Origin: Archangiaceae bacterium
GTDB taxonomy: Bacteria > Myxococcota > Myxococcia > Myxococcales > Myxococcaceae
DNA length: 62,290 nt
Assembly: GCA_016879935.1 (NCBI GenBank)
Contig: JAACJQ010000033.1
Coordinates: 1-62,290, forward strand
Direction of reading: 5' to 3'
Positions 1-8,568 of this stretch are shown here, in pieces (the first letter of the stretch is position 1; every line of letters begins with the position of its first letter). The position numbers were made by a program, and so were the translations under genes. The notes below the pieces were generated by a model that was not told the origin of the DNA, searched no databases, and worked only from the letters and a program-made list of their open reading frames with translations.

Positions 1-1052
1 CGCTCAACCCGCGCGTCATCGTGTTCGATGGGCTGCCGCGAGATCGCCTGAGCAAGCGGCGTTTCGTGGCGGCGGGGTTCACACGCGGAGAGCCCATCGT
101 CGAGCTGGCAACTCGCGACGAAACGACCCAGCAGCTGCGGTTCTTCGTGCTCGCGTACCAGCGTGCGTGTGACGCCGACGGCTCGTGCACGCTCGCCGAT
201 CAGCTCCTCGAAGACACCGAGACCGGGTGGACGCGCGTGACGCTCTTTCAGGACGTCGATCTCGAGAACACCTCGCTCGACTGCCTGCGCTGCCATCAGC
301 CCGACGGCCCGGGGACCGCGAAGATCCTCCGCATGCAAGAGCTCCGCTTTCCGTGGACGCACTTCCTCGCGCCCAGGAATGACTCCACGACGGGCTTCGA
401 GTTGGCCCGCGACTTCTTCACCGCGCACGTGCCGAGTGAACGCTACGGCGGCGTGCCGGGCCGCGTGATTCTCGACGCGAGCGACCCGAACGCGCTGAGC
501 CAGTTGATGGCGCAGGAAGACTCGATGAACCAGCCGAACGAGTTCGCCGGCTTCACCATCAACCTCGAGCGCGAGTCGACGGGCGAGAGCGCGACGTGGA
601 ACGCGTCGTGGGCGAAGGCGCTGAGTGGCGAGATGATTCCGGTGCCGTACTGGGGCCTGCGGGTGACGAACGCCGAGAAGCAGGCGAGCGCGGCGGCGGC
701 ATTCCAGAAGGCGCTCATCGAGGGGCACCGGGCCGACGTGCCCGAGCTGCGCGAGCTGCACACCGAAGAAGCGGAGCGGGCGAGCGGCGTACGACCGAAG
801 CAGGGCGCGACCGGCCGCGAGGTGCTGGTGCAGACGTGTGGCCAGTGCCATCAGGGCAAGCGCAACCAGACGCTCACCCGGGCGCGCTTCGACGCGCTGC
901 GCCTCGAGGCGATGTCGGCCGATGAACGTCAGCTGGCGATCGATCGGCTCCGCCTGCCCGAGACCGACGTGCTGCACATGCCGCCGATCTTCTCGAACGT
1001 GCTCACCGACGCCGAGCGGCAGCTGGCCCTCGACGCTCTGCGTGCACCGTAA
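1..1052 (+). CDS. c-type cytochrome domain protein, 5' end missing
   Basis: The frame is open from base 3, so the gene starts left of the window; the GTG at 21 is only the first internal start codon. Counting from that GTG, there are two haem-attachment motifs, CLRCH at residues 88-92 and CGQCH at 273-277, and a late HMPP segment near 319 that could supply a Met ligand. The region between the two haem sites is not recognised. The protein is presumably exported, because c-type haem is attached outside the cytoplasm, but its signal peptide is not visible here. Adenosine deaminase follows 38 bases downstream. The substrate is unknown. The protein could be a dihaem electron-transfer protein or a surface lipoprotein, as is common in this group. 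Confidence 0.8.
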   Translation, partial: LNPRVIVFDGLPRDRLSKRRFVAAGFTRGEPIVELATRDETTQQLRFFVLAYQRACDADGSCTLADQLLEDTETGWTRVTLFQDVDLENTSLDCLRCHQPDGPGTAKILRMQELRFPWTHFLAPRNDSTTGFELARDFFTAHVPSERYGGVPGRVILDASDPNALSQLMAQEDSMNQPNEFAGFTINLERESTGESATWNASWAKALSGEMIPVPYWGLRVTNAEKQASAAAAFQKALIEGHRADVPELRELHTEEAERASGVRPKQGATGREVLVQTCGQCHQGKRNQTLTRARFDALRLEAMSADERQLAIDRLRLPETDVLHMPPIFSNVLTDAERQLALDALRAP

Positions 1053-1077
1053 GTTCGCAGGGCCGTTCGGCCGGGGC

Positions 1078-1083
1078 TAGATC
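1078..1083 (+). promoter_or_regulatory. candidate -10 element of adenosine deaminase
   Basis: A GCTAGATC stretch places the TA 13 bases upstream of the ATG at 1091, the same position as in many other first genes of this window. No Shine-Dalgarno sequence is seen, so a leaderless or near-leaderless transcript is likely. The hexamer itself is a weak match. Confidence 0.3.
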
Positions 1084-1090
1084 TGGCTCC

Positions 1091-2260
1091 ATGCCCTCCG
1101 TTCAAGACGAAGACTTCAACCTGCCGCCCTCGGTGAATGGTGGCGGCATCTCGTCGACGCACTGGCACCCGCCGCCGCCGCCGACGCTGGCCGTGCCGAA
1201 GATCGGGGTCACGCAGGCGCTGCTGCACGCGTTGCCGAAGACCGACCTGCACTGTCACCTCGACGGCTCGATGCGGCTGAAGACCATTCTCGAGCTGGCC
1301 GAGCGGCAGAAGGTCAAGCTCATCGCCGACTCCGAAGACGCGCTCGCGAAGGCGATTCACAAGGGAGAGGTCTGCAAGGATCTCGAAGACTACCTGGTGG
1401 CCTTCGACGTCACCTGCTCCGTGCTGCAGACCGAAGAGGCCCTCTTTCGCGCGGCCTACGAGCTGGGCGTCGACGCGGCGGCCGAGAACGTTCGCTACAT
1501 CGAGGTGCGCTACGCACCGGTGCTGCACCAGCAGCGTGGGCTCAAGCTGACGGCCATCGTCGACGCGGTGCTCGAGGGGCTGCGCACGGCCAAGCGTGAG
1601 ACGCGCATCAAGTACGGCGTCATCTTGTGCGGCATTCGCCACATGAACCCGCAGTCGAGCGTGCGCCTCGCCGAGCTGTGCGTCGCGTACAAGAACCGCG
1701 GCGTGGTGGGCTTCGACCTCGCCGGCGCCGAAGCGAACTTCCCCGCGAAGGAGCACCGCGAGGCCTTTCAGCTGATCTTGAAGAACAACGTGAACTGCAC
1801 CGCCCACGCAGGCGAGGCGTACGGCCCGGAGTCGATTGGCCAGGCGCTGCACTACCTCGGCTCGCACCGCATCGGGCACGGCGTGCGGCTGCGCGAAGAC
1901 GGCGACCTGCTGAACTACGTGAACGATCACCGCATTCCACTCGAGTGCTGCCCGTCGTCGAACCTGCAGACGCGCGCGGTCACCGAGATGAAGTCACACC
2001 CGCTGAAGTTCTATTTCGACTACGGCCTGCGCGTGACGATCAACACCGACAACCGGCTCATCACCGACACGACGGTGAGCAACGAGTACTGGATCGCGCA
2101 CAAGGAGCTCGATCTCTCGCTCGAAGACATCACCACCATCATCATCTCGGGCTTCAAGAGCGCGTTCCTGCCGTTCCGCGAGAAGCAGGACATGCTCAAG
2201 GCCGCGAACGCCGAGATCGACGCGACGCTCAAGCGCTTCGAGGCAGAGCAGCGGAAGTAG
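1091..2260 (+). CDS. add: adenosine deaminase
   Basis: It deaminates adenosine (and deoxyadenosine) to inosine in cytosolic purine salvage. The metal-dependent amidohydrolase motifs are all present: HCH at residues 54-56 at the start of the barrel, HAGE at 239-242 (zinc His and catalytic Glu), SHRIGHG around 259-264 and NTDN at 318-321. The last motif has Asn where many deaminases have a second Asp (NTDD); NTDN also occurs in bacterial adenosine deaminases. A Pro-rich stretch of about 35 residues precedes the domain. At 389 residues it is slightly longer than usual because of this extension. Its 3' end overlaps the convergent membrane-protein gene by 32 bases. An adenine or related deaminase is possible but less likely. 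Confidence 0.92.
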   Translation: MPSVQDEDFNLPPSVNGGGISSTHWHPPPPPTLAVPKIGVTQALLHALPKTDLHCHLDGSMRLKTILELAERQKVKLIADSEDALAKAIHKGEVCKDLEDYLVAFDVTCSVLQTEEALFRAAYELGVDAAAENVRYIEVRYAPVLHQQRGLKLTAIVDAVLEGLRTAKRETRIKYGVILCGIRHMNPQSSVRLAELCVAYKNRGVVGFDLAGAEANFPAKEHREAFQLILKNNVNCTAHAGEAYGPESIGQALHYLGSHRIGHGVRLREDGDLLNYVNDHRIPLECCPSSNLQTRAVTEMKSHPLKFYFDYGLRVTINTDNRLITDTTVSNEYWIAHKELDLSLEDITTIIISGFKSAFLPFREKQDMLKAANAEIDATLKRFEAEQRK

Positions 2261-2663
2261 GCGAGCGGTTCTCGAGCTCGTCGAGCAGCCGATCGCGCCG
2301 CTCCTGAATCTGCGCGCGGCGCACGGCATCACCCCAGCCGAAGAAGCCGGCGACGATGCCGACGATGGCCGCCACGACGCCGGTCATCACGCCGAGCACG
2401 ACGAAGAGCACCGCGATGCCGGTGACGTGATTGGTGACGGCGAACACCGACAGCCCGAGGGTGAGCGCCGAGACCCCGAGCGAGACGCCGGTGGCCGGAG
2501 CAGCCCAGGTCGGCGCGGGCGCGCGGAGCTGCTGATCCATCAGCAGAATTCTCGAGGCGAGCCCTTCGGCCGGGAGCAGACGAAACCCCGTCGTGGGCGC
2601 GGGGAGCGGCGGCGCGAGCATGGGCTGCGCGGTGATGATCAGCAGCGAGAGCGTGAGCGTCAC
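2229..2663 (-). CDS. small membrane protein with signal peptide
   Basis: The protein has 144 residues. A GTG start at 2663 overlaps the stop of the upstream ligase-like gene (GTGA), so translation is probably coupled. It has an N-terminal hydrophobic signal-like segment, a polar stretch, two long hydrophobic helices (about residues 60-80 and 83-107) separated by a short turn, and a charged Arg-rich tail. No family was recognised. As the last gene of a polysaccharide-type operon it may be an accessory membrane component, but that rests on context only. Its 3' end runs 32 bases into the end of the adenosine deaminase gene on the other strand. Confidence 0.7.
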   Translation of the reverse strand: MTLTLSLLIITAQPMLAPPLPAPTTGFRLLPAEGLASRILLMDQQLRAPAPTWAAPATGVSLGVSALTLGLSVFAVTNHVTGIAVLFVVLGVMTGVVAAIVGIVAGFFGWGDAVRRAQIQERRDRLLDELENRSPTSAALPRSA

Positions 2664-3892
2664 GGGGCCTCCGTGGAGCGGCGGGCGAGCCCCAGGCCGG
2701 CTCCGAGCGCGCCGAACAATGCCATCGACGACTCGGGGTGGAACAGCGGGTCGTGCAGGGCGCTCAAGGCGACGAAGAAGGCCAGCACACCGAGCGCACC
2801 GATCGACGACGGCAGCAGGTTCACCGCGCGCGCCGCCATCAGGGCCAGCACCGCGAGGAAGAGGAGGGCCGCGGGCACGCCGCCTTCGACGGCGATGGTG
2901 AGGAACTGGTTGTGCGTCTTGCCCTGATGCTGGCGGAGCGCTTCGGGCGCGTCGGCCGCAAGAAAGTCGCCGGGCTTGAAGCGGCCCAGGCCCGTTCCGC
3001 CGACCGGTTCGCGTCGCAGCGCCGAGAGCCCGGCCTGCATGAGCTGCGAACGATCGTTCGCGCCGTCTGATTCGAGCGCTGAGGCGAAGCGGGAGCGCAC
3101 CGACGGCACGAGCAGCACGATGAGGCCAGAGAGCGCCGCGATGGCGGTGATGCTGCCGATGGCGAGCGAGCGACGCCGGGCTCCGAACGCCGCGACGACG
3201 ATGAGCGCGATGACGAGCGAGACGGTGGCGGCGCGCGCGTGCGGAAAGAGAGAGACCGAGCCCAGCCCGATGAGGGTGACGGCGGCGAACCACCACCGCA
3301 GGCGGCTCTCGAGGCGAAAGGCGCCGACGGCGGCCAACACCGTCAGCGCGGCCGTCACGTTCGCGAAGCGCAGGCGATGGAGCAGCAGGCCTCCGCCCAT
3401 GAAACGATCGTCACGGCCGGGCACCGTCTCGTACACGCGCTCGAAGGACAGGTGCGTCCACGAGAGGCTCGCGAACGACTCGAGCGGAGGCCAGGCGCCG
3501 AGGTACTGCGCTCCCGCGACGACGCACGAGAGCACCAGCACGAGGGAGGCGACGAGGCCGATTCGTCGAAGCGCGCGCTCCGACACCGAGGCCACTGCCC
3601 AGGCCGTCGCGGGGAGAAACAACGAGTCGGCAAGCCGTGCGATGCCGGTGCCACGCGGCGAGGCCGAGATGACGAGCGGGCCGAGCAGGCTCCACGCGAG
3701 GTACGCGCCCAGCGGCCACCAGGTCTTGAGCTCGTCACGCCACGTCGGTTGACGCACCAGCAGCACCACCGCGAGCACCGTCGTCAACCACGCGCCCACC
3801 GTCGCGAACAGTTCGTGCACCTGTACGCCCACGGCGAACAGGCCGAGAGAGAGGGCGAGCAGCGTCGGCAGTCTGTCGTCAGTCGCGCTCAA
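2660..3892 (-). CDS. O-antigen ligase / Wzy-like polytopic membrane protein
   Basis: A polytopic inner-membrane protein of about 410 residues with ten or more hydrophobic segments. The late periplasmic-loop motif GKTHNQFLTIAVEGG, where an H-N pair is followed by an acidic-glycine turn, is characteristic of the O-antigen ligase/polymerase (Wzy/WaaL) superfamily, as is the preceding GTGLGRF. Such proteins join or polymerise surface glycans at the periplasmic face. The start is taken as the TTG at 3892, which overlaps the stop of the mannosyltransferase gene (TTGA); no ATG or GTG lies near enough to be better. The glycosyltransferase neighbour supports a role in surface polysaccharide or protein glycosylation. 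The exact glycan cannot be read from sequence. Confidence 0.75.
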   Translation of the reverse strand: MSATDDRLPTLLALSLGLFAVGVQVHELFATVGAWLTTVLAVVLLVRQPTWRDELKTWWPLGAYLAWSLLGPLVISASPRGTGIARLADSLFLPATAWAVASVSERALRRIGLVASLVLVLSCVVAGAQYLGAWPPLESFASLSWTHLSFERVYETVPGRDDRFMGGGLLLHRLRFANVTAALTVLAAVGAFRLESRLRWWFAAVTLIGLGSVSLFPHARAATVSLVIALIVVAAFGARRRSLAIGSITAIAALSGLIVLLVPSVRSRFASALESDGANDRSQLMQAGLSALRREPVGGTGLGRFKPGDFLAADAPEALRQHQGKTHNQFLTIAVEGGVPAALLFLAVLALMAARAVNLLPSSIGALGVLAFFVALSALHDPLFHPESSMALFGALGAGLGLARRSTEAP

Positions 3893-5016
3893 TTGGGTTG
3901 GTACCCCTGGCCCCAGCGGTACGCGAAGCCGGCCATCACCGCGAGGCCGATGACGACGTACGCGGCTCTCCAGCGTGGCCGGTGCTCCAGCGCGCGCGCG
4001 AGGAAGATGAAGAGCGGAAAGTTCGACGCCATGTAGCGGTGAATGCCGCGCAGCATGCCCGTGCTCAGCGGCAGCATCACGTTCACCGTGGCCATGCCGA
4101 TGTAGCCGGGGCGCTCCTTCTTGCGGAACGCGTAGATGACGCCTGCGACCGAGGCGAGCGTGAACAGGTGGTAGTCGAACGAGAGCGTCGTCGAGAGGAG
4201 CGGCTCGAGGAAGAAGCTCGGCCGCCGGCCCCAGCCCGCCTGCACGTGCACGAAGTAGAGCGGGTCGTGGAACATCACCTGGTTCATCGCGAGCCAGAAC
4301 CCGAGCGCTGCGAGCGGCAACGCGAAGATGAGCAGCTTCGGCGTGAAGAGCTTCCACCGGCCCGGCACACCGCGCACCAGCTCGTACAGCACGGGCACGC
4401 ACATGATGACGCCCGACGAACGCGTGAGCGCCGCCAACATGCACGCCAGCCCCGCCACGAACCACTTGCCGGTGCGCACGCAGTACACGCCGAAGACCGC
4501 GAGAAAGAGCGCGAGCGACTCCGGGTAGACGCACGAGAGGAAGTGCGTGCCCGGGTAGGCCATGAGGCAGAGGATGACGAGATCGGCGAAGCGCTCGTCG
4601 TGGTCGAGGCGCACCAGCTTGTCGAGGTACACGACCGCGCCGACGAGGAAGAGCTGCGCGAGGAACACGCCGCACAGGTACGGGTTCGCGCCGAGCAGCA
4701 GCTCTGACAACCCGCGCATCATCGAGGGAAACAGGGGGAAATACGCCGCGTGGTACACCCACCCGCCATCGTCGGGGAGCGGCGGATAGCCGGCTCGCGA
4801 GATGTGCCAGTAGAACATCGTGTCCCACCGGCCCCAGACGTCGAGCACGCGAATGGGCACCTGATCCCAGAAGAAGTCGCCCTCGTTGCCGACCCAGTGC
4901 AGGTCGTCGTCGGGCCTCGGGCGATAGCTGCCGGCCACCATCGCCACGAGCGCGATGAACCGCGAGCCGATCAGTAGCAGCGCGAGACGGCTCCAGCGGG
5001 GCAGGGCGGCGAACAC
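3889..5016 (-). CDS. PIG-V-like mannosyltransferase, polytopic membrane GT
   Basis: A 375-residue membrane glycosyltransferase of the GT-C fold. The segment RWDTMFYWHISRAGY (about residues 62-76) matches the WD...Y..IA..GY pattern of the PIG-V (GPI mannosyltransferase II, Mannosyl_trans2) family, and AYFPLFP and ALTRSSG further along fit its conserved loops. The enzymes of this family use polyprenyl-phosphate mannose on the non-cytoplasmic face. A single Asp in the first loop (the WD) is the expected catalytic residue. It is coupled to the downstream ligase-like gene by a 4-base overlap. The acceptor in a bacterium is unknown. Confidence 0.75.
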   Translation of the reverse strand: MFAALPRWSRLALLLIGSRFIALVAMVAGSYRPRPDDDLHWVGNEGDFFWDQVPIRVLDVWGRWDTMFYWHISRAGYPPLPDDGGWVYHAAYFPLFPSMMRGLSELLLGANPYLCGVFLAQLFLVGAVVYLDKLVRLDHDERFADLVILCLMAYPGTHFLSCVYPESLALFLAVFGVYCVRTGKWFVAGLACMLAALTRSSGVIMCVPVLYELVRGVPGRWKLFTPKLLIFALPLAALGFWLAMNQVMFHDPLYFVHVQAGWGRRPSFFLEPLLSTTLSFDYHLFTLASVAGVIYAFRKKERPGYIGMATVNVMLPLSTGMLRGIHRYMASNFPLFIFLARALEHRPRWRAAYVVIGLAVMAGFAYRWGQGYQPN

Positions 5017-5054
5017 GGCCCGGCGGCTCTACTCCGCGAGGCGGCGATGGTCGA

Positions 5055-6125
5055 CTACAGGCAGAGCCGCACCGTCGAGGTTGGCGTGTCGTCTCCCCAG
5101 AACAGCGAGAGCGGCAGGCATCGGCCGGTCGTGCAGCGGTTGGTGCAGGTGCACTCTTCGACGCAGCGTTGATCGTCGACAGGCCCGGCGTCGGGCAGCT
5201 CGATCGCGAAGCGGCGACAGTTGGAGCACGAGTGACCGCCGTCTGCGGTCTGAAACGGTGGCCCGCACGCGAAGTCCCGAATCGGGAAGAAGCCCGGCTG
5301 GCAGAGGCCGGCAGCAGGCGTGAGACGTTCACCAACTGCCAAAGGACACCTCAGCGGTGTCGAGGCGGTGACCTGGTCAACGCCGCATGTCTGCGCCGCG
5401 ACACAGCGACCGGTCGCGGGGTTCTTCACGAAGCCGGGGTTGCAGAGACAGGTGCCCGCAGCGCAGACGCCACCAACTCCAGCGTCGCCTTCGGAGCAGT
5501 CGGCAGGACACACGCCGCCGTCAGTTCCTGCGTCACCGATGCCTGCGTCGCTCACGCACGACCACCCGCTCGGCGTGCACGTGCACCCGGGGCGCGGACC
5601 GTTGTCGAAGCACGCGCACTGCGATGCGTGAATCAAGCCGCTCGGACACACCCAGGCGCCCTGAACGCATGACCCAGCCGGCCCGTTGTCGGCACAGAGG
5701 CCGCGAGGCGAACCGCGCACACAGAGCGCTGATCCCGAGCACGAGCCCGCGTCTGCTCTGCAGCCCGCTTGCGGGTCCGAGTGTTCGACCTCGACCCACG
5801 CAGTCCCGACACAGCGCACCGTGCGACTCCCACAAAGCGGGTTGGCGTCGCCATAGCGGCACGTGAGTCCGGGGTTGGTGCAGCCCTGACCTGGTTGTTG
5901 CGGCGTCGTCGAACACACGCCGATGGGGCGGCACTTTCCCGTCGGCCCCAGCTCGAAGCCAGAGAGGCACCTGCAGCTCGAGCCCTCGCAGACGCCAGCG
6001 TTCGCGCTCGTCGCGAGTTCATTGCAGCTCGAGGCCACTGCCTCGGTGCAGTGCAGGTCTGGTGGTTCAGGCAATGGCTGCACGCAGTTGGTCAGGGCGA
6101 GGCACAGCAGGAGTGGCCGAGTCAT
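5055..6125 (-). CDS. Cys-rich secreted lipoprotein, EGF-like repeats
   Basis: The protein has about 356 residues. The ATG at 6125 is preferred over an in-frame GTG at 6140 because a TAAACG element sits only 10 bases upstream. An N-terminal hydrophobic stretch ends in LTNC, a loose lipobox. The rest is built of short Cys-rich modules, many with the C.CxxGF pattern of EGF-like or TIL-like repeats, with little other hydrophobicity. Such proteins are usually displayed on the cell surface in this phylum, and their ligands are unknown. Whether it belongs to the same operon as the upstream hydrolase (stop at 6163) or the downstream mannosyltransferase is uncertain; the gaps are about 40 bases on each side. 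Confidence 0.7.
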   Translation of the reverse strand: MTRPLLLCLALTNCVQPLPEPPDLHCTEAVASSCNELATSANAGVCEGSSCRCLSGFELGPTGKCRPIGVCSTTPQQPGQGCTNPGLTCRYGDANPLCGSRTVRCVGTAWVEVEHSDPQAGCRADAGSCSGSALCVRGSPRGLCADNGPAGSCVQGAWVCPSGLIHASQCACFDNGPRPGCTCTPSGWSCVSDAGIGDAGTDGGVCPADCSEGDAGVGGVCAAGTCLCNPGFVKNPATGRCVAAQTCGVDQVTASTPLRCPLAVGERLTPAAGLCQPGFFPIRDFACGPPFQTADGGHSCSNCRRFAIELPDAGPVDDQRCVEECTCTNRCTTGRCLPLSLFWGDDTPTSTVRLCL

Positions 6126-6129
6126 CGAG

Positions 6130-6135
6130 CGTTTA
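6130..6135 (-). promoter_or_regulatory. candidate -10 element for the Cys-rich lipoprotein
   Basis: TAAACG on the minus strand lies 10 bases upstream of the ATG at 6125. It is the tightest spacing among the leaderless candidates, and it falls inside the longer GTG-started reading, arguing for the shorter start. Confidence 0.3.
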
Positions 6136-6162
6136 GACACGCGAGGGCGTTGGAAAGAGACA

Positions 6163-8568
6163 TCACGGGCAGCAGTCGCGATGACCGCAGCCGGTCCCCG
6201 CGAAGCAGGCGTCGATGAACGAGAAGAGGCTCCCGCCAGTCGAGAGGGTCGTGGCGTTGATCTGCCAGTCCATGTCGAGCAGCGACGACGGCGTCTCCTG
6301 CTGAAAGCGTGGCAGGCCGTACGGCGTGCCGTCGGTGCCGCCGGTGTTCGAGAGCCCCGCCGAGAACCGATGCGCCCTCGAGACGTTCGTCGTCGGCCTG
6401 AACATGGTGTGCACGAAGTTGGTCTCGAGCGGGCTGAGCCAGGCGCTGCGGGCCCTGAGCGCGGCGTGCTTCGCGATCGAGAAGGGAGTCGCGGCGGGCG
6501 CAGGACCGTTCGAGAATGTGGTGTCGGTCGCCGAGGTCTGCAGCACCAGCGGCCTGGGCGCGATGAGCGTGTGGAGATCGGACTCGTCGTAGAACTCGGT
6601 GAGCAGCCGCGAGTCGAGCGCCGGCACCTGGCCCTGCACCGCGGGAGAGAAGAAGCCCTGCACGTCGAAGCCGCCGTTGAACCACTCGTGGCAGCGATGG
6701 TTCGAGGAGCGCGCGTGGGTGAGTCGGTGTTCGGGTGAGAACCCCGAGATGACCGCGAGATCGATCACGTCGATCATGCCGGCTCCGAGCGCGGCGACGT
6801 GCCCACCGATGTCGAAGCCGACGATCGCGATCCGATCGGAGTCGACGCCGGCGCCGAACTGCCCGAGGTACCACGTGAGCGCGACCTGCAGATCGAGCAG
6901 GCGTTCTCCGTCTTCTTCGAAGTCACTGCCTTCCTGGTTCTCTGTGCATGGCGCTGCGATCTCGTAGCCCTGGAAGATGATCGCTGGTTGGCGGGGCTGA
7001 CACGTTCCTCCGCCACACGCCGCGCCGGGGCACGCCTGGTAGAACCGGTTGGGTGACGTGAAGCGGTGCGGCGTCTCGAGCGAGAGCACGCGATAGCCAC
7101 GCCGCGCGAACGCGTCGCTCATGAACTCGTAGTTGTTCTGCTGCTCGAACGCGTTCTCGAGGAAGAAGCCGTGCCCGCCGAGGACGATCACGAGCGGGAA
7201 CTGGCCCGAGGCCATCGGCGACGAGTGTCGAATGCGAACCGTGCGCGTGGCGGCAGGGCTCGCGGCGTCGAACTCGTTGAACAACGAGTAGCTGAGCGCC
7301 TGCACCGGGGTCGCCGAGTACGCGGCGGGAGGGAGCGGGCGATCGTCACGCTCGTGGGGGTCGGCGGGGGGCGTGCGTGCTGCGGCGGCCGTGAGGGTCG
7401 CCACCGGAATCGGAGCGCCCGGTAATCGATAGCCCTGCGTGAGCAGCGCGAGTCGTGCACGAGTCGCCGAGCGCCAGTCCGTGCCGGGGTTCGCCCGTGC
7501 GCCAAGGCCGAAGCCGGCGACTCCCGAGCGTTGCGCTTCGAAGTTCCCGTTGCCTCCGCCAGAGGTGAAGGAGCCCGTCACTACGCGGGGTCGCCCCGGC
7601 TGCACCGTGCCGACGAATTGCTGCGTGGCTCCCGAGGGGAAGTTGCGCGTGAAGCGAAGCGTCGTGCCGTCCCAGGTGACTGCACTCACCGCCGTCTCGA
7701 CTTCTTCGGCAGGGATCGAGAAGCGCGTCACCATCTTCAGCCAGCCCGATAACTGAAAGTTCGGCTCGCGATCGATGCGGAGGACGCCGCCGTAGACTTC
7801 GCCGAGGGTATTGGTGACGGTGAGGTCCCATGTGCGGGGCCAGAGCTGAGCGTCGAGTTCCTCGCTGTTCCAGCCGCGCACGAAGTTTCGGTACGCGGTG
7901 GGAACCGGTTTGTCTGGCGTGGTGCCGACGGAGAAGCGCCCCGCCATGACGCCGCTCTCGATTCTCACGCGGTACCACTCGGTGGCGTTGGTCCCGACGC
8001 GTCGAAACTCGAGCCACTGCGTCCACCGGTCCCAGCTCACGGAGGTGATCGGCGTCGTTGCTCCCCCTTCGGGGCCGATGGAGCCCACGATCGAAGTGCC
8101 GAAGTTGGCGAGCGTTAGAGTGTGGCGCACGCCGTTCGCGAGCAGGTGCCAGGTGCCGGGAGTGATCGCTCTGCCAGCATCTGGCTCCCCCGAGATGCCT
8201 CCCGCAAAACTCACCGAGCCGCCTGCGGAGCCGCCGGCGAAACCACCGGCGAAACCACCGGCCGAACCGCCTGCGGAGCCGCCCGCGAAACCACCGGCCG
8301 AACCGCCTGCGGAGCCACCCGCGGAGCCGCCTGCGGCACCACCCGCGGAGCCGCCTGCGAAACCACCGGCCAAACCGCCGCCCGCCGAAATTCCGCCCGA
8401 AGAACCGCCCGCCAAGATTCCGCCCGCAAAGCCGCTGCCGCCAGCGCTTCCACCGCCCGGAGCTCCGCCAGCTGCCGAGCCTCCCGCCATGTTCTTCCCC
8501 ACGTTCACGGGATCGATGCACGAGCCGAAAGCGACGATGGCAAGCGCGATGGCGACAGCGCGGATCAT
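6163..8568 (-). CDS. glycine-repeat lipoprotein with alpha/beta-hydrolase domain
   Basis: The protein has 801 residues. The signal peptide ends in AFGSC, a good lipobox. Residues 28-123 are almost pure Gly-Gly-Ser/Phe-Ala-Gly repeats, a flexible stalk. A middle region of about 250 residues is unrecognised. The C-terminal 350 residues look like an alpha/beta hydrolase: VLGGHGFF resembles the oxyanion-loop strand, and AIVGFDIGGH is the nucleophile elbow. The elbow residue is Asp (586), giving Gly-x-Asp-x-Gly instead of Gly-x-Ser-x-Gly. The segment with LIAPRPLVLQ is the usual strand before the acid residue. It overlaps the upstream membrane protein by ATGA and is the last gene of the ECF sigma unit. 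Substrate unknown. Confidence 0.75.
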   Translation of the reverse strand: MIRAVAIALAIVAFGSCIDPVNVGKNMAGGSAAGGAPGGGSAGGSGFAGGILAGGSSGGISAGGGLAGGFAGGSAGGAAGGSAGGSAGGSAGGFAGGSAGGSAGGFAGGFAGGSAGGSVSFAGGISGEPDAGRAITPGTWHLLANGVRHTLTLANFGTSIVGSIGPEGGATTPITSVSWDRWTQWLEFRRVGTNATEWYRVRIESGVMAGRFSVGTTPDKPVPTAYRNFVRGWNSEELDAQLWPRTWDLTVTNTLGEVYGGVLRIDREPNFQLSGWLKMVTRFSIPAEEVETAVSAVTWDGTTLRFTRNFPSGATQQFVGTVQPGRPRVVTGSFTSGGGNGNFEAQRSGVAGFGLGARANPGTDWRSATRARLALLTQGYRLPGAPIPVATLTAAAARTPPADPHERDDRPLPPAAYSATPVQALSYSLFNEFDAASPAATRTVRIRHSSPMASGQFPLVIVLGGHGFFLENAFEQQNNYEFMSDAFARRGYRVLSLETPHRFTSPNRFYQACPGAACGGGTCQPRQPAIIFQGYEIAAPCTENQEGSDFEEDGERLLDLQVALTWYLGQFGAGVDSDRIAIVGFDIGGHVAALGAGMIDVIDLAVISGFSPEHRLTHARSSNHRCHEWFNGGFDVQGFFSPAVQGQVPALDSRLLTEFYDESDLHTLIAPRPLVLQTSATDTTFSNGPAPAATPFSIAKHAALRARSAWLSPLETNFVHTMFRPTTNVSRAHRFSAGLSNTGGTDGTPYGLPRFQQETPSSLLDMDWQINATTLSTGGSLFSFIDACFAGTGCGHRDCCP
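8200..8487 (-). repeat. in-frame Gly-Gly-Ser-Ala repeat tract
   Basis: Imperfect 12-15 base units (GGxAGG and relatives) encode residues 28-123 of the secreted hydrolase. Being near-identical and in frame, the tract could change length by slippage without breaking the gene. On the other strand it reads as a Pro-Ala-Glu open frame, which is a shadow. Confidence 0.8.

Noticed and set aside
1627-2307. Plus-strand frame containing a run of His
   Set aside because: It overlaps adenosine deaminase out of frame; the His run is CATCACCATCAT-like codons for Ile-Thr-Thr-Ile-Ile.
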